From Polytrichum commune (taxonomy: Eukaryota; Streptophyta; Polytrichopsida; Polytrichales; Polytrichaceae), in the NCBI GenBank assembly GCA_950295325.1, contig OX485806.1, positions 49,721,169 through 49,781,168 on the forward strand: DNA of 60,000 nt, written 5' to 3'. Both the position numbers and the translations under genes were made by a program. Shown in pieces: positions 24,070 through 34,896 of the stretch. Below the pieces are notes generated by a model. It ran no database searches. It had not been told where the DNA came from and was given only the letters and a program-made list of their open reading frames with translations. Positions within the stretch are counted from its first letter, which is position 1. Every line of letters starts with the position of its first letter.

Positions 24070-24597
24070 CTGTCTCTCTACCAAGAGTTGGGGGCAACTA
24101 GACATTTTCCCTTAGCTGCTGGGCCTAGAAGCCCTTAGCAGCGTCAAACCATCATAACTTCCTTGTATGAAGTCGGATGCTAACAAGCAACCACTCCATC
24201 TTCATCTACGCTTCACGTAAATGCCGATGGATTCCTCAGTTGCCCCATTTACGCAAGTATTCAAGAAGTTATGCCTATTTGAAACTTGGCAGTCCCAGGA
24301 ATCACTCCCAGGCACTGCTGTACCAGGGCGCTGTACCGGGACAGCGCTCCACTCAAATTGCCATAACTCCTAGTTCACACCTCCGATTGAGGTGTTCTTG
24401 AGCATTCTAAAATCACCACGCCATTAACTAAGCATAGCTCATGGCCTCACCCTTGTGCCTCCTAGTCTCTGTGGGTAGGAGGCGTTCCCAACGCCCGGGG
24501 CCCTCTCACCAACGGTGCCACAAGTCCCGGGTGTCACTCCGGGGTCCCCCTTGTGCCCATGGTGTTTCGGGCACTCCTAATGGAGAGGTGCGCGACA
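24070..24597 (-). mobile_element. Truncated LTR, family C (copy C2), 3' LTR
   Basis: Homologous to the right half of copy C1 (about 1607-2162) and ends at the same terminus GTGCGCGACA. The other half is missing, with a sharp break near 24070. A purine-rich tract lies directly outside the terminus, marking this as the start of a 3' LTR on the minus strand. Confidence 0.88.
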
Positions 24598-24616
24598 CTC
24601 ACCCCCACCAAACGGA
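24598..24616 (-). promoter_or_regulatory. Polypurine tract of a family-C element
   Basis: On the minus strand GTTTGGTGGGGGTGAG ends exactly where the LTR begins (TGTCGCGCACC). Such a tract primes plus-strand DNA synthesis in LTR retrotransposons, and it fixes the orientation of family C. Confidence 0.75.
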
Positions 24617-26188
24617 GTCGATGCCCTCATCGACTATACTCGTAGTCGGCACACCAATTCTCAAGTTGCCATCCTCTATGGTGCGGCATTGTGTTCACCT
24701 TAGGGCGAGACCCCCACAATGCATCTTCAAATTTGGCATAGTCTCAAAGGTGTCGTTCCTAGGTGGTCCGTTAGCGACCTTGGATCTCTCCTCCAAGGAC
24801 CTAATATACACTAGACCCACCTACTTTGGGACTCACTTGGATTGCCCCTCCTTTGGGGCCTCCCCCGTTAGGCTCCACTAGCCTAACATGACACATCTAG
24901 GCAAGACCTCAACGCTTCCACTAAGTTGTTTCGGTTGCAACTCCGAGATGGCTTTCCATTGTTAAGCCACGCCTCGATCGCACGGGGGTGATGCCAAGTC
25001 CCACTCGACTTGGTTTCCACTTTGCTCTTTCGAGACATGGGTTCATGACTTGTCGAGGTCACCTTCAACCCTCAGCAACTTAGACGGTGTAACCCGCTGC
25101 TGACCGGTTTACATGGAAGTTACTCCCACCAAAATTAGATCCTCTTAGTTTCCAATACTTGTGAAGGTGTCCGTACTCTCTTTGTTGACTCAATCTTGTA
25201 ACCTATAATTTTAATGCTCCTTGAATCCTTATGAAGTCGTTGACCTAAGATTGCAAGTTTATGTTCCCCGAAATCTAATATTAAGGTGTTCCTAAGAACC
25301 TAGTTCTTAATCACCTATTATATCTTGCATCTTTCATTGTTTGAATGACTAGCAAGATAATCTTATCCCAAATCGGGAATGTTGTATTAAAGTTTTTTTC
25401 TAAATCTCTAAGGAGAAAATAGCCTAAGCTTTCAAGCTTATATTCCCCGAAATCCTAATGTCGAGGTTAAGTGTTTCAAAGGAAACTCTAAATGTTGCAA
25501 ACAACATCTTTCATGGTTCGAATGCATCTAATCTTCATTACTTTCCAAGAATATTCCAAGAATGTTTTCATAAAGAGTTTCTAGTTCAAAACATATTCTT
25601 TAACATTATGAAAATCTTGAGAATTATCTTGTCTCTTTAACCTTGATTATATTGTGTTGATGGTATCCTTGGTCCTTCAACATTCCAAATTCACTTGAGA
25701 ATATTTGAGGGATTAGAATCCTTGTTGATTCTAATGTATATGGTAAACCGATTTCTACTCAAAGATGTTTGATTACTATCGCCCTCATTTATGAGGTATT
25801 AAACTCATGGCCTAACTTTCCCCAAGTATTCCCCTTACATGCTTTGAAATCCCCTTAGGCTAATTCCCTTTGATTTGGATTTAACACCGTGTAATAATTT
25901 AGCATCTAATCATACCCAGTATGACGTGATGGTAAGCCGGTAAGCCCGCAACTTACCTTCCTCAAATATGAGTGACTTGTGTTTTTACTGTAATTATTTA
26001 TCTTACTTGGCCGGCTCGAGGTCGGGGATTAACTCGAGTGTGCCGCCGAATGAGATTTCCTCCTCTCTGTAATTATTTCCCTTCGGGTCCTTCGGCTCGA
26101 AATTCTCCTTCGTGAAAGGTCTTAGTTACCGGAGCAAACTTAATCCGAAGCTTTGACTAATTTGCCTTAGTGGAAAAACATGTGTTAA

Positions 26189-26505
26189 TATCCTCCGAGT
26201 TAGGATTTGAGAACCTCGGCTAAATATTTTAACACTTTAGAATGCCCTCCGAGTTAGGGTATGTATTTGCCTCGGCTAGCTATTTTCGTGCATGATTGTC
26301 TCCAATGCCCTTCGAGTTAGGGCTCAAGTATGCCTCGGCTACTCGCATTAATTTATAATGCCCTCCGAGTTAGGGCTCAAGTATACCTCGGTTAATCGCA
26401 ATGGTAGCTCTAATGCCCTCCGAGTTAGGGCACGAAAACCTCGGCTAATCGCATTAGTATTCCAATGCCCTCCGAGTTAGGGCTCGAATGCCTCGGCTAA
26501 TTGAA
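26189..26505. repeat. Six degenerate 50-65-bp repeats
   Basis: Each unit has TGCCCTCCGAGTTAGGG and, about 20 bp on, CCTCGGCTA, followed by a variable AT-rich tail. Six units are visible. Confidence 0.85.
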
Positions 26506-26984
26506 CTAGCTTTGAGAGAGTGCTAGAGTCTCCGAAACTCATGTAGAGTTTGCGTGTTCAAATGAAGTGTATTAGGTGCCTTAAGTTTGGCCTTTTATAT
26601 AGTGTTCAACATCTATCTTTAATTAGATGTGGCGGTTAGGCCTAACTTCCCCTAATGCCACATGTTCATTTTAGGCTATTTTTATCCATGTATCCAGTTA
26701 AAGTCTAATTTTAGGCTTCCCGGATCTATTTACAGTAGTTATAATGTCCGAATGTAAAATGTACTTGTGAAGTTCATTCATTGGATTTCTTGGCTTAACC
26801 TAGATGTGCCTCGTGGTTCGGTTATCATCCATGGGCCTCATTCATTCGGAATGCAACTATTCATTTAAAGAGAATAGTTTATGTTCATCTAAAAAGGACT
26901 TTCATCCCTTTTTAGGTATGTCCTTCATCTACCCTTGCTTAGGTGCTCACTAGCAACTAACTATCTATCCTACTTAGTTGCTTG

Positions 26985-27120
26985 CCCGTTCTCAGCTTGA
27001 TGACTGCGTTCCCGATGTGCTCCCGCGTTCCGGAGCCGTCTCGGTGCGTTCCGGAGCCATCTCGGTGCGTTCCCGAGCCGCCTTGGTGCGTTCCCCAAGT
27101 TCCCGCGATCGTTCCCGGGT
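26985..27120. repeat. GC-rich 21-24-bp repeats
   Basis: About four to five copies of GCGTTCC(C/G)GAGCCGTCTCGGT variants in tandem. Confidence 0.75.
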
Positions 27121-27361
27121 CGCTACATAACCGGAAGGCCGGTCCTCACCCGGTCTGCAATGCCCTCGTTGCTTCTTGGCCTGCCACCTGTCCTGTCTTC
27201 TCTCCGCCTGTTGAGGCTCGCCTAGCCTGCCGCTCCCTTGTCGATCTGCTGGCCCTCGGTGCTCTGGTCCTCAGCCGCTCGGATCCTCTGGCACCCTGCT
27301 CCTCTTGTTGCACTGATCTCCCGCACTCTACTCCTGTTGTGCACTTATCTCTTGTGGCTAC

Positions 27362-30300
27362 ACATGTGTGAATCCTTTGAGTGGTCCACCACTCTGCGGG
27401 ATCACTTTTAGTTAGAATGTTAGCATTAAAAGTTAGAATTGATAGGGAATTTAGGGAAAATTAGTTCATTTAGCATTTAGCCTAGAAGAAGGAAGGTCAA
27501 AATGAAACTAAGTAGTGCTAGAAGATAGCAAAGTAGAAAAAATATGCTAGCTAGTAAAAACAACTAGCTAAGCAAATATTAGTAGATGCTAGCTATTAAG
27601 CAAATGTTAGTAGATGCTAGCTATTAAGAAAATGTTAGTAGATGCTAGCTAAGAAAATATTAGTAGATGCTAGCTATTAAGCAAATGTTAGTAAATGCTA
27701 GCTAAGCAAGTGTTAGTTTATTAGTTAGTGTGAGGCACACAAGACTATTGGAGGTGTTTTACGTAAGAAGACAAAATCGGCTTGAAGATTTTTAAAGAAA
27801 AAAAGAAAGAGAGCAAGGGGGCTACTTGCCCACTTGCCCCCTTGCCAACTCGATGGCGAAAAATTAGAAAAATTTCTAGGTTCCCCGTCGGAGCCACCTC
27901 GGCGAGAGGGTGGCAACCTCAACCGGGAAAACCCCCGAGCCAAAATTTCGGGAAAGGGTTTGAAAAATGGATCCGGTGGAGGAGGGGTCCAACCTTTTTG
28001 TGAGAGGGTTTAAAAACCCCTCCTTTCACCTTGTAGCTCTCTCTCTTCCTCTAATGCTTGGGCGAAGCCCTGCTTCAATGTAGTTAGGAAAAAATCCTTT
28101 AGCATGCATTCTCAATGGCCTAAAAGAAAGGCTTAAGAACCTCCTCTACTCTCTCTCCTAGTTAGAATGTGTGTTTATTAACACACCAACAAAATGATTC
28201 CTTCTTTTGTAGAGGTAGGTTGGATGGTAGAGTTTTGAGTGGAGGCATTGTAGACCTCATCTGCCAATGCCCTGAAGGCTTAGTTCAAAAGCTAGAAAAA
28301 TATACTTATCATTTTTCTCTTAGAGAGATTTCCTATAGCTATCCATAGCCGTTTCCCATTTGTGATTTGATTAAGATGACAACTAGTTATGGATTTTCAA
28401 AGATGGAGTAGAAAAAACTGGGTGGTCTTGTGGATAGCGGCTGCTGGATCAAACCTGCAAGCCCAATATTAATTCCAAGAAGTTATATTTTTTCCAAGTA
28501 AAATTTTTGTGTAGCTTTCCAAAATGGCTTAGAACATTTTATTTGAGCATGATTTGAATTAGATATGAATTGTACAAGATGGGACACATAGTTTGAGAAC
28601 TTTTGGTTGACTGCTGCATTACAGAGGATCTGCTGGGTTCACTTCGGCTTACCTTTCTAATCACATATTTTTGTCAAATACATCTTTTTAATATCTCTCC
28701 AGGGTCATATAGAACGTTTGATTTGAATAAAATTTGAATTATATATGAATTGTTGAAGGCGAGATACATAGTTTAAGCCTTCTTGATTGACTGCTGTGTT
28801 ACAAGGAGTCTGCTGAATTTCTATTAGCTTAACCTGCTGATATCATAATTTTCTTAATTAGAACATATCCATAGCTTTCCAATGGTATAAGGAAAGCCTA
28901 GACCCAAGTAGTAAGGAATGTGCTATGAATTTTTGAAGTTAGAAGTTAGATAGGTGGGTTGGAAGGGTCGGTTGAATCGACCTCACACTTCCAACCCTCA
29001 TAACTCTTGCATTTCTTATCCGATTCAAGTGATTTTTAGATCATTGGAAAGATAATTAGGTGCACTAAGTATAAATATTATTCTTAGGATTAAATTACAG
29101 TGCAGAATAAATACTTTATATTTTAATTGTTAACTAACGTACGCTTACTACCAAACTAGTTACAAAGAAGGAGGCAAGGTCGACGCTAGGGAAGTGTAGC
29201 AAGGAAGGAGGTAGCGGCTCGGCCTACATCGAGTCCAAATCAACCAAGGAGAATTGAGGTAAATTTACTAACGCTAGCCTTCCATTTAGGGTTGGAGGGA
29301 GCGCGACTAAGGTATGCATCTATAAACCCACTCACCTATCTCGTAAGGTCAAGTGGCTTGACCACTTGACCGCCAAGGGAATACCCAACTCCATTGTTTT
29401 CGGGGCCTTTGGTATGTTTTGTGGTAATAACTTCATTTATTAGCAAGTTTCGTGTGTGGTAAGTCGGATTAATCACCGACACGACCACTCTAAATGTTGT
29501 TGGTGGAAAGGTGGGGTTAATGACCCGCGAATCCACTATTATGTTGTTGGCCCCATAGATTGGGAGTAATGGCCCCAATTTATGAAGATTGCGCAACATG
29601 TTGAACCTACAGGTTGTCCGTCACCCTGGTCCCATTGAGTTGCATTTCGTGGTCTATCCAGTGTAAACACATTTAACAATCAAAACATATAAAATAAATC
29701 GTAAACCTTTGTTGGCAAGAGACCCGAATCGGAAACTTAACTCGGTAGAGTGACACCACCCTTCGAACCATTGATGTCCGAAGGGTTTGAGATGTTACTC
29801 GACCTTCAAAGGACCTGCACGAGGCCTTAGAAGGTTCCGAGGTAAGGGGTGCACCAACCAGGTAAAGGGTGATGCCTAATATGTTAATGTAGTGAGTTAG
29901 GACGTGCAAACAAAAGTAAGTAATTAAGAAGGAATTTGTGTGAAGGGTGGGACTTAGGCCAAGTTCCCCCGCTTAGAAAACTAAATAGAACTAAATAAAG
30001 AAATAGGAATAATTGAATGGTCCATCAAATTGTCGTTATTCCGTTCGTTGAGTTAAGGTGGTATGAGTCACACCCGGTTGGGTGTATCAGAACCATCCCA
30101 ATTCACAAATTAGGATTGCCTTGGTTTCAAGGCTGGTGCGTCTGCGCGTAGAATAGGTTGTAGGTTAAGGTTAGAACTAGATATAAAATTGGTTAATGGA
30201 GTTTAAAGCCACACTAGTAAAAAACTAAGGCCCAACCTCCGGAGGTACTACGACGCATATTTAATCTCCCTTAAAAATCTAAGTATTCACGTTATACACC

Positions 30301-30412
30301 TATCATCCGGGTTCGGCTTGGGCGCCTGCAAATGCAAGCCACCTTCACCGAAGGGCTTGTGTGATACTTTTAAGCTCCCTCCAAGGGGGTGGCCCAAAAG
30401 TACCACAACATG
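27362..30412 (+). mobile_element. Solo LTR, family A (copy A1), 3041 bp, with 5-bp target duplication
   Basis: The LTR spans 27367-30407. It starts TGTGAATCCTTTGAGTGG and ends CCCAAAAGTACCACA, and is flanked by perfect ACATG repeats (27362-27366, 30408-30412). Copies are at 44797-47452 and, inverted, at 1-235. At 3 kb it is long for an LTR. The orientation is inferred from a TATA-like GTTTAAAAACC at about 28008 followed by a CT-rich stretch, so it is moderately sure. A 24-28-bp minisatellite near its left end (27571-27715) is expanded relative to copy A2, and 28051-28210 is absent from copy A2. No coding region. Confidence 0.9.
27571..27715. repeat. 24-28-bp minisatellite in LTR A1
   Basis: About five units of the type AGCAAATATTAGTAGATGCTAGCT, with or without ATTA at the end. 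Copy A2 has only about two units, and copy A0 shows the beginning of the array at the window edge. Confidence 0.9.
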
Positions 30413-31640
30413 ACTCCCATGCGCCAACTTTCGTTAGCATCATACCCATGTGGCTCCGGCAAACTTGTGATCAAGTCCATGTACATAGTTTGTCATGGCC
30501 TCCGCGAGATAGGCAACGGATGCAAGAAACCGCCTTGCTTTTGGCAAGAGGCTCGGTTCACTTGGCACTTCATCCAAGCCTTCACAAAATGGGCTATATC
30601 TTTCTTTATGCACCGCCAATGGTACCTCCATGACACCATTCTATGGCGGATTTTTCTTTCTCCTCTATGACCGGCAATAAGACTATCACATTTTTCCTTC
30701 CGAACCGATAGCCTCAACTTGCCTTGTGGCACACACACACCCAACTTTGCTTACACTTGAACAATCCGTCCACCAACTTAACCTCTTTAAGCAACTTGCT
30801 CTTGCGAAGCTCACTTAAAAGTTTTTGTGCTTCGGGTAATTAATTTACCCCTCCCGTATCTTGCATCACAAGTTTCCTTCGCTGGCACACATTAGCCACA
30901 AGGTTTGGATGGTTCTTATTGTTTGGAACTCTTCCGGTCTACTTAGCGCATCCGGCACCACATTTCCACGGTCCGGTTTGTGGATCAAATCCACCTTCAT
31001 AAGCACCTAACTATCATGTCACCGCAATGAGTTGGCGCTCATTTGCGCTTGTATGTCAAAATACTTTTAGGACACATTTGTCCTTGTAGACCTTTGCTTT
31101 GTGCGACCCCAACTAGTGTCGCCACATCTTCAAGCAATGCACGACCGCAAAGAAGTTATTTGTCAAGAGTTGGTTGTCTTCTTTGACAACCATCGAGCTT
31201 CATGTCCCCATATCCAATGGCCATCCATCTTACATCAACAATCCGCCATTGGCAAAGTCACTCACCCTCATATGCACCTCAAAAGATTTGTCAAGCTCCG
31301 CGAACTTGAGTACGGGCGGCGAAGAGAACTTGGTCTTAAGCTCCCCAAAGACTCATGACAAGCATCATCCCACTCTTGGGATAGCCATTTCTTCCACAAG
31401 TCGGACAAGGTGTGACAACCATTGAGCTTCATGCTCTCATATGCAATGGCTATCCAACTTGCATCAACATCCGCCAATGGTAAAGTCACTCGCCCCCGTA
31501 TACGCCTCAAAAGGTTTGTCAAACTCTGCGAACTTGCCCTTAAGCTCGTCAAAGACTTGGTGACGAGGCTCATCCCACTCTTTAGATAGCCATTTCTTTC
31601 ACAAATCGCACAAGATCAAACAACCATCGAGCTTCATGCT

Positions 31641-32372
31641 CCCATATGCTCGGGGGGTGCACTGTACTAAACATGTACGAGTATACGTGAGTGCACATGA
31701 GGGGTATTGATTTGGAACTTGCCGTATTACGTATACATATGGTATACATGTTATAATTTATAGTTACCTACACATATGGAAGGTCTTTAAAAAATATACA
31801 ATAATTGTACTTGTATGGTATTGTTACTATACTACATATCATAAGTTTTCATATTGGATGCGGAGGAAGTTTTTTAATCGTTGGGTGGAGTATAGGGATC
31901 CAATTGACTTGATGGACCGTCCATCAAACGTGGAGATTGGTTTATGTTGGTATCAAAAAGGGGCTAACAACAAATGGACATATGATCTTACTGATCATTT
32001 GATGGTAGACTTAGAGACAATTACTGCATTGGCTATAATGACATATATTGGTGAATCAAATGTTTATGAGTTACATCCGGGAGATGAAAATTTTTTCAAC
32101 GACTTTGCTGATGAAAACTAGGATATTTTGTTATACATATTATAGGGGTTGATTATTGTTCAAAAGTATATTTGTATACTTACGTTAATGACTATATATG
32201 AATGGATGTTTTTTTGTGTATACATATTGTCACTTGTATATTTATTGTTGCAATTGTATGTGTATTACTTCATTTCACAAAAAATAACTTGTATATAAGG
32301 GGTTTTTAGAGTATGCAGTGAACGTACGTGATTCTAGGTTTTAATTAAAGGTGCACCCCCCGAGCCCATATG
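31641..32372. mobile_element. 716-bp DNA transposon with 14-bp inverted repeats and 8-bp target duplication
   Basis: The element is 31649-32364. It starts CTCGGGGGGTGCAC and ends with the exact reverse complement. CCCATATG flanks both sides (31641-31648, 32365-32372). A neighbouring tandem copy of the host repeat shows the empty site (CTCCCATATGCAATGGC at about 31431), which confirms the insertion. An extra C on both sides would also allow a 9-bp duplication. Eight bases fits hAT, Merlin or KDZ-like groups and nine fits Mutator, but the terminal sequence CTCGGGGGG is not one I can assign. One reading frame of 87 codons lies in the middle. Confidence 0.93.
31858..32121 (+). CDS. 87-codon frame inside the 716-bp DNA element, unknown
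   Basis: Not recognised. The frame starts with ATG and has protein-like composition: an N-terminal basic patch (MRRKFFNRW), aromatic residues (GLCWYQKGANNKWTYDL), a hydrophobic middle (ITALAIMTYIG) and an acidic end (ENFFNDFADEN). It occupies about a third of the element. It could be a fragment of a larger transposase, a captured host exon or a chance frame. The element is too short to encode a full transposase, so it is probably moved by enzymes from elsewhere. No promoter or splice signal is decisive. Confidence 0.4.
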   Translation: MRRKFFNRWVEYRDPIDLMDRPSNVEIGLCWYQKGANNKWTYDLTDHLMVDLETITALAIMTYIGESNVYELHPGDENFFNDFADEN

Positions 32373-33173
32373 CAATGGCTATCCATCTTGCATCAACATC
32401 CACCAATGGTAAAGTCACTCGTCCCCGTATGCACCTCAAAATGTTTGTCAAACTCTGCGAACTTGAGCACGGGCGGCGAAGAAAACTTGCTTTTAAGCTC
32501 CTCAAAGACTTGGTGGCAAGGCTCATTCCACTCTTGGGATAGCCATTTCTTTCACAAGTTGGACAAGGTTCGACAACCATGGAGCTTAATGCTCCCATAA
32601 ACAATGGTCATCCATCTTGGATCAGCATCTGCCAATGGTAAAGTCCTTCGCCTCCATGTGCACCTCAACATGCTTATGAAAACCTGGAAACTTAACCTCA
32701 TCTTATGAAGAGAACTTGCTCTTGAGCTCCCCAAAGGCTTCGTGACAAGGCTCATCCCACTCTTAGGATAGCCATTTTCCTCAATAAGTTGAATAAGGTC
32801 CTAGCAACCTTCAAAAATTCTCGAATGAAGTGGTGGTAGTAGTTGGCTAGGCCAACAAATGACCTAAGCCCTTTTTGAATCAAGGACCAATTCTCCTCTT
32901 AGATTGCCTTGACATTCTTCAGTTCGTCCACCAACTTCCTTTATCACCACATACCTCAAGAACTCAATCTCACGTTGAGCAAAGTTATTTTTCACTCCTT
33001 GGCGGTAAGTTTTTGGACAACACATTGGTGAATACATCCTTGTATTTCACCAACATCCCACCAATGTGGTTTGGGGGAGGCCCATTTTTCTTAGCCTCGG
33101 CTTAAGGCTACTAGCCTTGGCCACAATGCAATCGTCTTACATTCGGTCCGCGGCACAAGTATTATTTGGCGTG

Positions 33174-34837
33174 TGTGAGGCCAAACCCACCACCTTTAAG
33201 CGTCCTAGTCCGGGTGATGGATTTGAGAATCACATGTGTGATATTGGAACTTGTAGCAACATGGAATGTGGGTTCCACATCAATAAGCTCACCGCTTATT
33301 TCAAGTCATGATGTTTTATTAATGTGATCCTCTTGAATAGGTAAATTCTTGGTCTTCTCAAAGGTCCAACCCACAGCCTTGGCTACACATGCCCTCAAAG
33401 ATCTTCCTCTTAAAACCTTGGTCCTGGCCGATGATTCTTCACTAGTGCTTGTTGCCTCGTTGATACTATAGTGTATCGGCTCCATGGTGCTTCACGTCAA
33501 CATTGCACTTCAATTCATCCCATTATAAGAACACAAGTGTTAAAAAACACTTGTCTCATTTGGCCTTACTTCCTCTTAAACAATTCCCTTACAATTCACT
33601 CCAAAGTTAACTCCTTAATACAACCACTAACCCGCCTAGTCTAACCAACTAGCCTAACTAGCTAGCCACTAACCCAAGCTTCATTCAAACTAACCAGCTG
33701 GGTCTAACCAACAGTCACTTCAAACTAACCAACTGGTCTAACCACAGTCACTTAAACTAACCAACTGGTCTAACCAGCAGTAACTTAGACTAATCAGCTG
33801 GGTTTAACCAGCAGTAACTTAAACTAACCAGTTGGGTTTAACCACAGTCACTTCAAACTAACCACAGTCACTTAAACTAACCAGCTGGTCTAACTAGCAG
33901 TCACTTCAAACTAACCGGCTGGGTCTAACCACAGTCACTTAAACCACCAGCTGGGTTTAACCAACAGTCACTTCAAACTAACCAGCTGGGTTTAACCACA
34001 GTCACTTCAAACTAACCAGCTGGTCTAACCAGCAGTAACTTAGACTAACCAGCTGGGTTTAACCTGCCTACACCGAGTCCAACCTGCCTGCAAACGAGTC
34101 CAGCAGCTCCGAGCTTCGGCCAACTACTAACCATAAAATCAAATGCCTTGATTTAAATACTATAACTCTAAATACTAAAATCTAAATACTATAAGTCTAA
34201 ACACTATGAGTCTAAGCACTATAAATCTAAATGCTAGAAGTTGAACACTATGAGCTAAGCATTTATTTCTAAATGCCTTAAATCAAACACTAACTACATC
34301 TAACAATGTAAAGCTAATTTCAAGACTAAATGATCTTGGCTCTCCACCTTAAAACCTTGCACACCCACGTGCCCCTTTCTTGCTCCACGTACACCCACAC
34401 TTATAACACATGGGATGCTAAGGGACCAAGGAAAATAAAAAAAATAAAAAAAATGAGGGTTATATAGGGACAGGAAAGGGAAGAGGTGAGCACCCCCAAG
34501 ACTCAAGATAAGCCTTTTGATCATTTCCTACTTTGTAGGCTCTCATCCTATCCTCTAAGCCTTCAACTCTTAAACCAACAACATAGATTCTAATTCAAAC
34601 ATTTAACTCAAGGAGCTACCCTTGGTTTACCACACACTACGCTCACCTAACTAAGGAACTTTTTTCATCTCGCTAAGCTTCTAATCAACCACTCCACACA
34701 AGCCTAAGGTCTAAACATAACTTCACTCAAGCCTCACTCTTTTTTATATTTTTGTGAATAATCATAAAACATAAAAATATAACTTCTAATGGTTTCAAAG
34801 AGTTAAGAATACATGTGGGCATCATTTTGGGCTCATA
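33174..34837 (-). mobile_element. 3' LTR of the Ty3 element, family B (copy B2), 1664 bp
   Basis: Read on the minus strand it starts TATGAGCCCAAAATGATGCC (the second base changed from the family's TGTGAG) and ends GGGTTTGGCCTCACA. It begins 60 bases after the integrase stop (34897-34899). The outer flank is GCGTG, the presumed target copy; its partner is lost with the 5' LTR. It contains a ~35-bp minisatellite at 33650-34070. Reading frames inside are not genes. Confidence 0.9.
33650..34070. repeat. ~35-bp minisatellite in LTR B2, about 12 units
   Basis: Units such as CTAACCAGCTGGGTTTAACC plus AGCAGTCACTTCAAA repeat with many small variants. The sequence is unrelated to the arrays in LTRs B1 and B5. 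Confidence 0.9.
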
Positions 34838-34840
34838 TTA

Positions 34841-34860
34841 TTGGCGACCATCGGGGGATA
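34841..34860. other. Conserved box between integrase and 3' LTR
   Basis: On the plus strand TTGGCGACCATCGGGGG lies three bases outside the LTR. The identical box lies three bases outside LTR B5 at 57156-57172. It resembles a tRNA-Arg primer site read away from the LTR, yet lies where a polypurine tract is expected. On the minus strand it is C-rich, not purine-rich. Confidence 0.7.
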
Positions 34861-34896
34861 GATTCCGAATCTCTTGCTTCGAAGGTAAATGCCGAC

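Larger units (their letters stand above)
24617..27361. other. Decayed retrotransposon interior and unassigned repeats
   Basis: Next to the polypurine tract, about 24617-25140 is GC-richer and probably the 3' untranslated end of a family-C element; no integrase or chromodomain is legible. 25140-26150 is unassigned. 26189-26505 is a repeat cluster. A TATA-like TTTTATATAG at 26592 is followed by a region ending in GC-rich short repeats (26980-27120), which suggests another LTR, but I could not define its ends. Confidence 0.45.
31190..32800. repeat. Four ~206-230-bp tandem copies of an RT/RNase H segment
   Basis: The landmark CAATGGCTATCCATCTT and its variants occur near 31214, 31445, 32374 and 32603, each followed by the same coding-derived block. 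Removing the 716-bp insertion and its target copy gives spacings of about 230, 206 and 229 bp. Confidence 0.85.
30413..33173 (-). pseudogene. Broken Ty3-type pol: RT end, RNase H, integrase zinc domain
   Basis: In coding order: the RT thumb at about 32800-33020 (FAQREIEFLRYVV, then SFVGLANYYHHFIREF); the RT-RNase H junction (DKPFEAYTGASDFTIGG-like) repeated several times between 31160 and 32800; RNase H at about 30950-31140 (VVHCLKMWRHYL, NVVPDALSR); the integrase HHCC zinc domain at 30493-30850 (AGHRGERKI, CQVNRASCQKQGG); and the first residues of the integrase core (MDLITSLPEPHGYDA) near 30450. The wording matches the plant chromovirus branch. Stops and shifts are numerous. The fragment ends near the target site of LTR A1. 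LTR C2 on the same strand could be its 3' LTR, but the rest of integrase is not legible, so this is a guess. Confidence 0.85.

Noticed and set aside
34841-34860. Reading the box as proof that LTR B2 is a 5' LTR on the plus strand
   Set aside because: Integrase ends 60 bp away on the minus strand and the tRNA-Gly-type primer sites at 15774 and 55396 agree with the minus orientation here.
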